Origin: Marinobacterium alkalitolerans
GTDB lineage: Bacteria; Pseudomonadota; Gammaproteobacteria; Pseudomonadales; Balneatricaceae
DNA: 64,000 nucleotides
Assembly (NCBI RefSeq): GCF_017776525.1
Contig: NZ_JACVEW010000008.1
Location: 1 to 64,000 of the forward strand
Reading direction: 5' to 3'
Numbering within the stretch: the first letter of the stretch is position 1; the number at the start of each line of letters is the position of its first letter. Shown here piece by piece: positions 8,281 to 17,223 of the stretch. The notes beneath the pieces are model-generated. The model did no database searches. It was not told the origin of the DNA and worked only from the letters and a program-made list of their open reading frames with translations. Made by a program: the position numbers and the translations under genes.

Positions 8281-9093
8281 ATGAACTTCGATTTTTCTTT
8301 GGTGCTGGTGCTTGTCACCGCACTGGCCGGCGTGCTCTGGCTGCTGGATCGGCTGATGCTGGCGCCGAAGCGTCAACAGGCCGTAAAGGATGCTGAAGCG
8401 ACTGCAGGTCGCTCACTGGATGAGCGCGAGCGTCATGCGCTGCTGCGTCAGCCCGGATGGGCCGATACCGCGCGTTCCATGTTCCCGGTTCTGCTGGTCG
8501 TTCTGGTGGTGCGCTCATTCTTGTATGAGCCGTTCCAGATCCCATCCGGATCCATGCTGCCCACACTGAAGATCGGTGACTTCATCCTGGTCAACAAGTA
8601 TGACTACGGTCTGAGGCTTCCGGTTACGAACACGCGGATACTGGCAAACAATGATCCAGAGCGTGGCGATGTAATTGTATTCCGCTATCCTGAAGACACC
8701 AGCATCAACTACATCAAGCGTGTAGTCGGGGTGCCGGGCGATGTCATCACCTATCAGGACAAGGTACTCTACATCAACGGTCAGCCTCAGCCTCAGACGC
8801 TGCTGGCCAAGTTGCCGCCATCTCGACCGGAGCAGTTGCTGCTGGATGAAAAGCTGGATGGCGAGGCGCACAGGATTTTCCGTGATGTGTACCGACCGGT
8901 TATCAATGGCACCTGGCGGGTGCCGGAAGGTCAGTATTTTGTTCTGGGTGATAACCGGGACAACAGCAAGGACAGCCGCTACTGGGGATTCGTACCGGAG
9001 GAGCTTCTGGTCGGCAAGGCGGCGGCGGTCTGGATGCATTGGAAAGACTTCTTCAGTCTCCCCGATTTCAGTGAAGTGCGACAGATCAACTAG
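8281..9093 (+). CDS. lepB: Signal peptidase I
   Basis: This 270-aa inner-membrane serine protease removes signal peptides from exported preproteins. Two N-terminal membrane helices lie at about 3-24 and 66-82. The Ser-Lys dyad is Ser91 (IPSGSMLPTL) and Lys146 (YIKRVVG). The conserved C-terminal box GDNRDNSKDSRYWGFVP is present. It starts 9 nt after lepA, the classic lepA-lepB pair. Confidence 0.97.
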   Translation: MNFDFSLVLVLVTALAGVLWLLDRLMLAPKRQQAVKDAEATAGRSLDERERHALLRQPGWADTARSMFPVLLVVLVVRSFLYEPFQIPSGSMLPTLKIGDFILVNKYDYGLRLPVTNTRILANNDPERGDVIVFRYPEDTSINYIKRVVGVPGDVITYQDKVLYINGQPQPQTLLAKLPPSRPEQLLLDEKLDGEAHRIFRDVYRPVINGTWRVPEGQYFVLGDNRDNSKDSRYWGFVPEELLVGKAAAVWMHWKDFFSLPDFSEVRQIN

Positions 9094-9105
9094 AGGATGA
9101 TTGCA

Positions 9106-9486
9106 ATGAACACAGGTGTGGTTCCATTTCAGCGCGGAGCGTCTTTACTCTCAACCCTGCTTGTCCTGATCGTTGCCGGTGTTTTCTTCAGCGTTGGGTT
9201 CAAGCTGTTCACGCCGTACAAGGATCACGCCACCATCAATTCAATCATGACCAATATGGTGTCTGACCCGGAAGAGTTGACGGTCAGCATCCGGGAAATG
9301 CGCAGTAACCTGGACAAGCGTTTCCTCATTAACCAGGTGAAACTGCCCAACCGTGAGGCGCTCGATATCCGTTTGGAAGAGGGCGTGCTCTACTTTGATC
9401 TGAAATACGAAGTGCGTGTTCCGATGTTTTACAACGTGGATGCGCTGGTAACCTTTGAAGAACACTACGAAGCTGTAAAACCTTGA
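9106..9486 (+). CDS. DUF4845 family single-pass membrane protein
   Basis: The protein is 126 aa. An N-terminal hydrophobic helix (about residues 12-34, after a QRGASLLS segment reminiscent of a pilin-like start) is followed by a small periplasmic domain. The same position between lepB and rnc is held by a DUF4845 gene in Pseudomonas and relatives; no function is established. ATG at 9106 was preferred to 9097 because GAGG at 9093-9096 would leave no spacing for the upstream codon. The rnc start overlaps its stop by 4 bp. Confidence 0.8.
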   Translation: MNTGVVPFQRGASLLSTLLVLIVAGVFFSVGFKLFTPYKDHATINSIMTNMVSDPEELTVSIREMRSNLDKRFLINQVKLPNREALDIRLEEGVLYFDLKYEVRVPMFYNVDALVTFEEHYEAVKP

Positions 9487-10169
9487 TTAAACCTGCTGCT
9501 GAACTGGCCCGGAAACTGGGCAACCCCTGTACCGACGAAACCCTGTTTGAGCTGGCGCTTACCCACCGCAGTTGTGGCAAGCGCAACAATGAGCGTCTGG
9601 AGTTTCTTGGTGATGCCATCCTGAGCTTTGTTGTTGCGGATGCGCTGTATCAGCGCTTCCCCGATGCGCGTGAGGGGCAAATGAGCCGCCTTCGCTCCCG
9701 TGTCGTGAAAGGTGAAACCCTGGCCAAGATCGCACGCGAGATGTCACTGGGTGACTACCTGCGCTTGGGCAGTGGTGAACTCAAGAGCGGGGGCTATCGC
9801 CGTGACTCCATTCTTGCTGACAGTGTCGAGGCCATCATCGGCGCGGTATACCTCGATCAGGGTGTGGAAGCGGCACGTGCCTTCATACTGCACTGGTTTG
9901 GCAAGCACCTGCAGCAGCTTGACCTGAAGGTCTCGCTGAAAGACTCCAAAACGCGCCTGCAGGAGTACCTGCAATCCCGTCGTACTGCGTTGCCGCAATA
10001 TGAGCTGATCTCGGTGGAAGGTGACCCGCATGACCAGACCTTTCATATACGCTGTCATGTGGCGTTACTGGACGAGGCAACCGAAGGTCGAGGCAGCAGC
10101 CGTCGCCAGGCCGAACAACAGGCGGCCTCTTCGGCCTTGACGGCACTGGGGCAGGAGAGTGGAGCATGA
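9483..10169 (+). CDS. rnc: Ribonuclease III
   Basis: This 228-aa double-strand-specific endoribonuclease matures rRNA and processes many mRNAs. The catalytic signature [11 protein letters not shown] lies at 37-47, and the second acidic site is in [13 protein letters not shown]. The C-terminal part (about 155-225) is a double-stranded RNA-binding domain. Start is TTG at 9483, overlapping the previous stop by 4 bp; rare-codon starts are plausible here because the enzyme often limits its own expression. It is coupled to era by a further 4-bp overlap. Confidence 0.97.
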   Translation: MIKPAAELARKLGNPCTDETLFELALTHRSCGKRNNERLEFLGDAILSFVVADALYQRFPDAREGQMSRLRSRVVKGETLAKIAREMSLGDYLRLGSGELKSGGYRRDSILADSVEAIIGAVYLDQGVEAARAFILHWFGKHLQQLDLKVSLKDSKTRLQEYLQSRRTALPQYELISVEGDPHDQTFHIRCHVALLDEATEGRGSSRRQAEQQAASSALTALGQESGA

Positions 10170-11068
10170 GTGAATCAGCAATGCGTTGTGGATATGTGGC
10201 CATTGTCGGGCGTCCCAACGTGGGCAAGTCGACACTGCTGAACCGTATTCTGGGTCAGAAGCTCAGTATCACTTCGCGCAAGCCGCAAACAACCCGTCAC
10301 CAGATACTGGGCATCCATACGGAAGATGACCTCCAGGTGGTGTACGTGGATACTCCGGGGCTGCACAAGGACGACAAGGGCAAGGCGTTGAACCGCTTCA
10401 TGAACCAGACGGCATCCGAGGCGCTTCGCCATGTGGATCTGGTCGTATTCATCGTTGATCGTACCGCCTGGACCGAAGAGGATCAGATCGTTCTGGACAA
10501 GCTGGAACACGTGCGCTGTCCGGTTATTCTGGCGGTTAACAAGGTCGATCAGCTCAAGGACAAGGATGCGCTGTTGCCGCAGCTGGACCTGCTGGCGGGC
10601 AAGCGACACTTTGACGCCATCGTGCCCATTTCGGCACAAAAGGGCCACAACGTGGAACGCCTTCAGCGTGAAGTTGAAACGCGTATTCCCGAGGGTGTAC
10701 ATCTGTTTCCGGAAGACCAGATTACCGATCGCAGCTCCCGTTTCGTTGCCGCAGAGCTGGTGCGTGAAAAGCTGATGCGCAACCTGGGGGATGAGGTGCC
10801 CTATGGTACCACCGTCGAGATCGAGGAATTCAGTCACGACGGTCGGGTTCTGACCATCAGTGCTTTGATTCTGGTCGAGCGAGAAGGCCAGAAACGTATC
10901 GTGATCGGTGACAAGGGCAGTGTTATCAAAACCATCGGTCGCGATGCGCGCCTGGATATGGAGCGCATGTTTGATACCAAGGTGATGCTGAACCTCTGGG
11001 TCAAGGTCAAGCGCGGCTGGTCCGACAATGAGCGAGCCCTCCAGAGCCTGGGGTACAGGCACGAGTAA
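10166..11068 (+). CDS. era: GTPase Era, 30S ribosome assembly
   Basis: The protein is 300 aa. Era-type GTPase motifs are GRPNVGKST (15-23), DTPGLH and NKVD. The C-terminal KH domain carries the [11 protein letters not shown] loop that binds the 3' end of 16S rRNA. ATGA overlaps the rnc stop, and TAATG links to recO. Length matches E. coli Era (301 aa). Confidence 0.98.
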   Translation: MSESAMRCGYVAIVGRPNVGKSTLLNRILGQKLSITSRKPQTTRHQILGIHTEDDLQVVYVDTPGLHKDDKGKALNRFMNQTASEALRHVDLVVFIVDRTAWTEEDQIVLDKLEHVRCPVILAVNKVDQLKDKDALLPQLDLLAGKRHFDAIVPISAQKGHNVERLQREVETRIPEGVHLFPEDQITDRSSRFVAAELVREKLMRNLGDEVPYGTTVEIEEFSHDGRVLTISALILVEREGQKRIVIGDKGSVIKTIGRDARLDMERMFDTKVMLNLWVKVKRGWSDNERALQSLGYRHE

Positions 11069-11763
11069 TGGAGTCTCGGGTCGATGCGGCGGCGGCCTAT
11101 GTCCTGCACACGCGCCCTTATCGTGAAACCAGCCTGCTGGTTGATCTCTTTACGCTTGAACATGGCCTGGTCAGTGTGGTCGCACGCGGGGCGCGCAAGC
11201 CGGGCTCTCGCCTGAGAGCACTGCTGCAGCCCTTTCAGTCACTGCAAGTAGGCTGGTATGGGCGCTCGGAATTGAAGAACCTGCGGGCTGCCGAAGCCAG
11301 TGAAACGGCCTGCATGCTGCAGGGCCGTGCGCTGCTCTGCGGCCTTTACCTGAATGAGCTGCTTCAGCGCCTGCTGCGCCCTCACGACCCCCACCCGCGC
11401 CTGTTTGTCTATTTCCGCTATGCGCTGAACGAACTGAGACTGAACCAGGATATTGAAGGTGCCCTGCGTACATTCGAGCATCAACTGCTGGAGCAGCTGG
11501 GCTTCGGGCTTAACCTGGACAGTCTTGAGCCTGAGCGGCTGTATGTCTGGTGTCCCGAGGCCGGGCTAAAACCGGCCGCGTCCGGCAAGCCGGGCTGGGC
11601 CGGTGCGCATCTTCGGGCAATTGCGCAGGACCATTACGATGATCCAGCCGTAAAACGCTGTGCAAAACAATTCATGCGGGCCCGTCTGGCGCCACTGCTG
11701 GGGGAAAAGCCCCTGCGCAGCCGGGACCTGTTTCTAAAACGCAAAGGAGCGAAGGATGACTGA
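11068..11763 (+). CDS. recO: DNA repair protein RecO
   Basis: This 231-aa protein helps RecR load RecA onto SSB-coated single-stranded DNA. The N terminus (about 1-80) is the OB fold, with the family pattern [19 protein letters not shown] and RGARKPGS. The helical C-terminal domain follows. It overlaps era by one base and pdxJ by eight, as in the widespread era-recO-pdxJ order. Confidence 0.95.
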   Translation: MESRVDAAAAYVLHTRPYRETSLLVDLFTLEHGLVSVVARGARKPGSRLRALLQPFQSLQVGWYGRSELKNLRAAEASETACMLQGRALLCGLYLNELLQRLLRPHDPHPRLFVYFRYALNELRLNQDIEGALRTFEHQLLEQLGFGLNLDSLEPERLYVWCPEAGLKPAASGKPGWAGAHLRAIAQDHYDDPAVKRCAKQFMRARLAPLLGEKPLRSRDLFLKRKGAKDD

Positions 11764-12529
11764 TCCTGATCGTCTGCTGTTGGGCATAAACATCGACCAC
11801 ATTGCGACCCTGCGGCAGGCCCGTGGTACCCGCTACCCTGATCCGGTGCAGGCGGCTGCCCTGGCGGAAGAGGCCGGTGCAGATGGCATTACCGTCCACT
11901 TGCGTGAAGACCGTCGGCATATTCAGGACCGCGATATTGAAGTGTTGGCACAGACACTCCAGACACGCATGAACCTGGAAATGGCCGTGACCGAGGAGAT
12001 GCTTGCACTGGCCGAACGTATTCAGCCGGCCCACGTGTGCCTCGTACCGGAAAAGCGTGAGGAGCTGACCACTGAAGGTGGGCTGGACGTGGTGGGTCAG
12101 GAAGCGGCTATCCGCACGGCCTGCGAGCGTCTGGCCAATGCCGGTTGTGAAGTGTCGCTGTTCATTGATCCGGAACCGGCTCAGATCGATGCGGCGGTGC
12201 GCTGCGGTGCGCCGGTGATCGAGCTGCACACGGGCAACTTTGCCGACGCCGAGACGCCGGTCGCGCGCAGTGAGGAACTGAACCGCCTCAAGCTGGCCTC
12301 GCGGCATGCCTGGCAGCAGGGGCTGGTCGTGAATGCCGGCCATGGTCTGCATTACCACAACGTGGAGCCGGTGGCCGAAATTCCTGAGATCAACGAACTG
12401 AACATCGGTCACGGCATCATCGCACGGGCGGTCATGGTGGGGCTGAAGCAGGCTGTCAGTGAAATGCGAGATCTGCTGTTTGCGGTTCAGCAGCGTGTGC
12501 AGGCACGCCGGGACGAGATTCGCTCGTGA
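11756..12529 (+). CDS. pdxJ: Pyridoxine 5'-phosphate synthase
   Basis: This 257-aa TIM-barrel enzyme condenses 1-deoxyxylulose 5-phosphate with 3-amino-2-oxopropyl phosphate to form pyridoxine 5'-phosphate. Motifs include [14 protein letters not shown] near the N terminus, [16 protein letters not shown], and [12 protein letters not shown] with the C-terminal phosphate loop. Length is near the 243 aa of E. coli. It overlaps acpS by 4 bp (GTGA). Confidence 0.98.
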   Translation: MTDPDRLLLGINIDHIATLRQARGTRYPDPVQAAALAEEAGADGITVHLREDRRHIQDRDIEVLAQTLQTRMNLEMAVTEEMLALAERIQPAHVCLVPEKREELTTEGGLDVVGQEAAIRTACERLANAGCEVSLFIDPEPAQIDAAVRCGAPVIELHTGNFADAETPVARSEELNRLKLASRHAWQQGLVVNAGHGLHYHNVEPVAEIPEINELNIGHGIIARAVMVGLKQAVSEMRDLLFAVQQRVQARRDEIRS

Positions 12530-12903
12530 TCATCGGCATCGGTACCGACCTGCTGGAGATCGCACGCGTTGAAGCCGCTCTGACCCGTACTCCCAGGCTC
12601 AGTGAGCGCATACTGACGCCGAAGGAGTGGCAGGCGTTCGCGACTGCCACTCAGCCGGCTCGCTTTCTGGCGAAACGCTTTGCGGCCAAGGAAGCGGCCG
12701 CCAAAGCGCTGGGGACGGGGATCGGTCGAGGCGTCAGTTGGCAACACATGGAAGTGGGGCATGATGACAGCGGCAGACCCTTGATGACACTGTCTGGCGG
12801 GGCGCTGGAGGTTGCAACGGCGCTGGGCGTGCAGCAGCTCCACCTGAGTTACAGTGACGAGCGCGAGTACGTCAGTGCCTTTGTCATTGCCGAGCAGCGT
12901 TGA
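12526..12903 (+). CDS. acpS: Holo-[acyl-carrier-protein] synthase
   Basis: This 125-aa enzyme transfers 4'-phosphopantetheine from CoA to apo-ACP. The Mg-binding residues are Asp8 (GIGTDLLEI) and Glu56 ([15 protein letters not shown]). Start is GTG at 12526, overlapping the pdxJ stop. It ends the lepA-to-acpS operon. Confidence 0.97.
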   Translation: MIIGIGTDLLEIARVEAALTRTPRLSERILTPKEWQAFATATQPARFLAKRFAAKEAAAKALGTGIGRGVSWQHMEVGHDDSGRPLMTLSGGALEVATALGVQQLHLSYSDEREYVSAFVIAEQR

Positions 12904-12905
12904 AA

Positions 12906-12934
12906 TTGTCTGGCGGTCGCTGCGCTGGTATTAT
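12906..12934 (+). promoter_or_regulatory. Sigma-70-type promoter for cysM
   Basis: TTGTCT (12906-12911) and TATTAT (12929-12934) are separated by 17 bases. It lies directly after acpS and about 70 bp before cysM, with GGAG before the cysM ATG. Confidence 0.6.
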
Positions 12935-13006
12935 TCCGACTATATTTATCGGGAATAAATAACCGTTTTTTTATTTCTTGCAGTACAGTGCCATGCCGGA
13001 GTTGCC

Positions 13007-13903
13007 ATGCCCATAAATTATCCCACCATTGCTGATTATGTCGGTCACACGCCGTTGGTACGCCTGCAGCGTATTCCTGTGCCCAACGGCAACACGGTTT
13101 TGTGCAAGCTCGAGGGAAATAACCCGGCCGGGTCGGTGAAGGACCGTCCGGCACTGAGCATGATCAACCTGGCCGAGTCTCGCGGAGACATTGAGCCGGG
13201 GGACTGCCTGATTGAAGCGACCTCGGGCAATACCGGTATCGCGCTGGCGATGGCGGCAGCCATTAAAGGCTACCGGATGAAGCTGATCATGCCTGATAAC
13301 ATGAGTGCCGAGCGCAAGGCGGCCATGACAGCCTACGGCGCCGAGCTGATCACCGTGACTCAGGCTGAAGGCATGGAACGGGCACGCGACCTGGCGCTGG
13401 AGATGCAGGCCGCCGGCGAAGGCAAGGTACTGGATCAGTTCTCCAACCTCGATAACCCCGAAGCGCACTATACTGGAACAGGCCCGGAGATCTGGCAGCA
13501 AACGCAGGGCACGATCACCCATTTCGTGAGTTCCATGGGCACAACGGGCACGATTATGGGTGTCTCCCGCTACCTCAAGGAGCAAAATCCCGAGATACAG
13601 ATCGTGGGTCTGCAGCCATGTGAGGGGTCACAGATTCCGGGTATTCGTCGTTGGCCCGAGGCCTATCTGCCCAGGATTTTTGACCGCTCGCGCGTTGATC
13701 AGGTGATTGACATTGAGCAATCGGAAGCCGAAGACACCATGCGTGCACTGGCTCGTGAAGAGGGTATTTTCTGCGGTGTTTCGTCGGGGGGCTCTGTCGC
13801 AGGTGCGCTGCGGCTGGCCGCAGAGGTCGAGAATGCCACGATTGTGTGCATCATCTGTGACCGCGGAGATCGTTATCTCTCGACAGGTGTGTTCGACAAC
13901 TGA
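13007..13903 (+). CDS. cysM: Cysteine synthase B (O-acetylserine sulfhydrylase)
   Basis: This 298-aa PLP enzyme forms cysteine from O-acetylserine and sulfide or thiosulfate. The PLP lysine is Lys45 (GSVKDRPA). The substrate loop TSGNTG (72-77) and the phosphate-binding GTTGTI segment are present. CysM-type features are RIPVPNGNTVLCKLEGNNPAG at the N terminus and GIRRWPEAYLP, rather than the longer CysK form. The gene stands alone between acpS and relA. Confidence 0.95.
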   Translation: MPINYPTIADYVGHTPLVRLQRIPVPNGNTVLCKLEGNNPAGSVKDRPALSMINLAESRGDIEPGDCLIEATSGNTGIALAMAAAIKGYRMKLIMPDNMSAERKAAMTAYGAELITVTQAEGMERARDLALEMQAAGEGKVLDQFSNLDNPEAHYTGTGPEIWQQTQGTITHFVSSMGTTGTIMGVSRYLKEQNPEIQIVGLQPCEGSQIPGIRRWPEAYLPRIFDRSRVDQVIDIEQSEAEDTMRALAREEGIFCGVSSGGSVAGALRLAAEVENATIVCIICDRGDRYLSTGVFDN

Positions 13904-14051
13904 CAGGCCGCAGGCATGGCCAGCCCTCGCACTTGAAGGCTCAAGCGACTAGAATGTGTGCCCATCCCGAAACTGCGGGCCTGCGGTATGCAGTCCAGGT
14001 TCGTGGTGACGCCCATCGTCGCCGGAGATTTGACAGGAGTGGCTTGGCGCC

Positions 14052-16325
14052 ATGGTGAAGGTTCGAGAAGACCATCCAATTCGAGAAGATGGCAGTGTGG
14101 ATCTCGATCTCTGGCTGCTGCGTTTGCAGCAGCAGGTTGAGGTTTCCGATATCAACCAGTTGCGTGAAGCATGTGAGCTGGCCAGGGAGGCCAGGGCGGC
14201 TGTTGCCGAATGTGATGACAACTGGGCACAGAATACCATTGGCAGTTTTCGCACCGGGCTGGAAATGGCCCAGATCCTGGCGGAGCTTCAGCAGGATCAG
14301 GAAACACTGGTAGCAGCGGTGCTCTACCGGTCTGTGCGCGAAAGCAAGCTTTCTCTGCAACAGGTCCGTGAGCGCTTTGGCACCACAATCGCGGATCTGA
14401 TTGATGGTGTGCTCCAGATGGCGGCCATCGGCAGCCGTAAAAATCCCCGCAGTGAAGAAAGTGTTCTGGGGACCAACTCTGCGCAGATCGATAACGTGCG
14501 CAAGATGCTGGTCGCCATGATCGATGACGTGCGTGTGGCACTGATCAAAATTGCCGAGCGCACCTGTGCCATTCGAGGCGTCAAGAACAGTGACCGCAAG
14601 AAGCGTTACCTTGTTTCGCGGGAAGTGTTCGATATCTACGCGCCGCTGGCACACCGTCTCGGTATCGGTCACATCAAGTGGGAGCTGGAGGATCTTTCCT
14701 TCCGTTACCTCAAGCCGAATGACTACAAGCATATCGCGCGCCTGCTGGATGAAAAGCGGCTGGACCGTCAGTTGTTCATCAATGAGGTCGTTGAACTGCT
14801 GCGCAGTCGCCTGGCCGATGCCCATATCGACGGCGAGGTGATGGGCCGCGCCAAGCATATCTACAGCATCTGGCGCAAAATGCAGCGCAAGAACATCGAC
14901 TTCAACCAGGTATATGACGTCCGTGCTGTCCGTATTCTGGTGCCGGAGATTCGAGACTGCTATACGGTGCTGGGGATCGTGCATGGGCTCTGGCGCAATA
15001 TTCCGCACGAGTTTGACGACTACATCGCTTCCCCCAAGCCCAATGGCTACCGCTCCCTGCACACGGCCGTATTCGGTCCTGAAGGCAAGGTGCTGGAGGT
15101 CCAGATTCGTACCTTCGACATGCATGAAGAAGCGGAGCTGGGCGTTTGTGCGCACCACCTCTACAAGGGGACTGACACACGCTCCCGTGCCGACGGCTAC
15201 GAAGAAAAAATTGCCTGGCTGCGGCAGGTACTGGAATGGCATGACGATCTTGGTGATACCGAAGCGCTGGGCGACATGCTGCGCGGTGATGTGGTGCAGG
15301 ACCGTGTCTATGTCTTTACCCCGGACGGCCATGTGATCGACCTGCCTCAGGGCGCAACGGCGGTGGATTTTGCCTACCGCGTGCATACCGAAGTGGGGCA
15401 TCGATGCCGTGGCGCCAAGGTTAACGGTCGCATCATCCCGTTGAACCGTCCGCTGCAAACCGGTGATCAGGTCGAGATTCTGACCTCCAGAGAAGAAGCG
15501 CCGCGGCGCGACTGGCTGAACACCAACTACGGATTTGTGACCACCTCCCGCGCACGGGCGAAGGTCGCGCACTGGTTCAAGCAGCAGGCCAAGGATCAGA
15601 ACGCCGAAGCAGGGCGTGACATTATCCTGCGCGAATTCCGGCGCCTGGCACTGGACCCCCAGCTGATTGACCTTGAGCGGATTGCACAGGATATCAACTA
15701 CCGGACAGCTGAAGATGCCTGCGCTGCGCTGGGGGCCGGCGATGTGCGCCTGTCACAGATCATCCATGCGGCTCAGGCACAGATTGAGCCGGAACGTTCC
15801 AAGCCGCAGATGGACCTGGCGCTGCCGACGCAGCCCGCCGCCAGCAAGGAGCCGCGCAGCGGTGGCAGCGGGATCAATATTCAGGGGGTGGGCAACCTGA
15901 TGACCACTCTGGCAACCTGCTGCAAACCGGTACCCGGCGATCCGATCATGGGGTATATCACCCAGGGACGCGGCATTTCGATTCACCATGAAGACTGCCT
16001 CAACCTCATGAACCTGCGGGAAACCGAACCTGACCGGGTGATCAGCGTGGATTGGGGTGATGAAGACGAGCAGACCTATCCGGTGGATATGATCGTCGAG
16101 GCGTTCGACCGTCCAGGGCTGCTGCGTGATGTCATGCTGGTGCTGAGTAACGAGAAGCTCAACATCCTGGCAGCCAATACGCTTACGGACCGAAAGAACA
16201 ATATGGCACGCCTGACACTGACCGTGGAAATACCGCGCCTTGAGCGTCTGGGTCGCCTGATGGACAAGATCAATCAGGTGCCCAACGTACTGGATGTCCA
16301 CCGCGAACGCAGCTCGGGGGCCTGA
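14052..16325 (+). CDS. relA: GTP pyrophosphokinase RelA
   Basis: This 757-aa ribosome-associated (p)ppGpp synthetase triggers the stringent response to uncharged tRNA. The N-terminal hydrolase-like region lacks the HDxxED metal motif (YRSVRES stands where SpoT has the HD/ED residues), so it should be synthetase-only. The synthetase domain follows, with GRAKHIYSIWRKM and KPNGYRSLHTAVFG. The TGS domain (about 405-465), a helical/zinc-finger region and a C-terminal ACT domain (about 685-755) complete it. Length is near E. coli RelA (744 aa). mazG starts on its last base, the conserved relA-mazG pair. Confidence 0.97.
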   Translation: MVKVREDHPIREDGSVDLDLWLLRLQQQVEVSDINQLREACELAREARAAVAECDDNWAQNTIGSFRTGLEMAQILAELQQDQETLVAAVLYRSVRESKLSLQQVRERFGTTIADLIDGVLQMAAIGSRKNPRSEESVLGTNSAQIDNVRKMLVAMIDDVRVALIKIAERTCAIRGVKNSDRKKRYLVSREVFDIYAPLAHRLGIGHIKWELEDLSFRYLKPNDYKHIARLLDEKRLDRQLFINEVVELLRSRLADAHIDGEVMGRAKHIYSIWRKMQRKNIDFNQVYDVRAVRILVPEIRDCYTVLGIVHGLWRNIPHEFDDYIASPKPNGYRSLHTAVFGPEGKVLEVQIRTFDMHEEAELGVCAHHLYKGTDTRSRADGYEEKIAWLRQVLEWHDDLGDTEALGDMLRGDVVQDRVYVFTPDGHVIDLPQGATAVDFAYRVHTEVGHRCRGAKVNGRIIPLNRPLQTGDQVEILTSREEAPRRDWLNTNYGFVTTSRARAKVAHWFKQQAKDQNAEAGRDIILREFRRLALDPQLIDLERIAQDINYRTAEDACAALGAGDVRLSQIIHAAQAQIEPERSKPQMDLALPTQPAASKEPRSGGSGINIQGVGNLMTTLATCCKPVPGDPIMGYITQGRGISIHHEDCLNLMNLRETEPDRVISVDWGDEDEQTYPVDMIVEAFDRPGLLRDVMLVLSNEKLNILAANTLTDRKNNMARLTLTVEIPRLERLGRLMDKINQVPNVLDVHRERSSGA

Positions 16326-17125
16326 TGTACACACTCGAAGACCTCATTCGGTTGATGAATGCGTTGCGCGACCCGGAGGGCGGTTGCCCCTGGGATCGCA
16401 AACAGACCTTTGCCAGTATCGTGCCTCATACGCTGGAGGAAGCCTATGAAGTGGCTGACTGTATCGAGCGTGAGGATTGGGAGCATCTGAAAGGCGAGCT
16501 GGGAGACCTGCTGTTTCAGATCGTCTTCTATGCCCGCCTGGCGGATGAACAGGGCTGGTTTGATCTGAAAGCGGTGATTGATCAACTGGTCGACAAGCTG
16601 CTGCGTCGGCATCCCCATGTATTTCCTGACGGCACGCTTGATGGTGCTGGCACCCAGGCAGTAGACGTGGCATCGGTGAGTGCCAGCTGGGAAGCGATAA
16701 AGGAACAGGAGCGTCACGAGAAGGCTCAGAAAGGGGTGCTGGATGATGTGCCGCTCAACCTGCCCGGCTTGAGCCGTGCGGCCAAGCTGCAGCGCCGAGC
16801 AGCCCGTGTCGGCTTTGACTGGCCGGACGTCAGGGGTGTGCTGGACAAGATTGAAGAAGAGATTGGCGAGCTGCGTGAAGCCCTGGAGCAGGGCAATGAA
16901 GCGCATGCGCGGGAAGAGCTGGGTGACCTCCTGTTTGCCCAGGTCAATCTGGCCCGGCACCTGAATGCCGACCCAGAGCAGGCGTTGCGCCAGACCAACG
17001 CCAAGTTTGAACGCCGCTTCCGGCATGTGGAAAGCCGCGTGCAGGCCAGCGGTGAAGACTGGGAACAGCTCAGCCTGGATACACTCGACCAGTGGTGGGA
17101 CGAGGCCAAGCAGCGCGGTCTCTGA
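16325..17125 (+). CDS. mazG: Nucleoside triphosphate pyrophosphohydrolase MazG
   Basis: This 266-aa enzyme hydrolyses NTPs to NMP and pyrophosphate, cleaning the pool and modulating ppGpp. Two MazG repeats are visible, each with the EExxE...ExxD metal pattern: LEEAYEVADCI with KGELGDLLFQIVF, and IEEEIGELREAL with REELGDLLFAQVN. Its ATG shares a base with the relA stop. Confidence 0.96.
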   Translation: MYTLEDLIRLMNALRDPEGGCPWDRKQTFASIVPHTLEEAYEVADCIEREDWEHLKGELGDLLFQIVFYARLADEQGWFDLKAVIDQLVDKLLRRHPHVFPDGTLDGAGTQAVDVASVSASWEAIKEQERHEKAQKGVLDDVPLNLPGLSRAAKLQRRAARVGFDWPDVRGVLDKIEEEIGELREALEQGNEAHAREELGDLLFAQVNLARHLNADPEQALRQTNAKFERRFRHVESRVQASGEDWEQLSLDTLDQWWDEAKQRGL

Positions 17126-17223
17126 ACTGTCACGGGTGCAACGCAGAATCATACCAATGACTCTATATGCCGGGTGCCCGAATCGGTTAGCATCAGGGTA
17201 TGAACTCTAATGGAGGAGATGGC

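Noticed and set aside
13941-15572. 543-codon minus-strand frame opposite relA
   Set aside because: It mirrors relA codons, has no recognised family and no ribosome-binding site of note.
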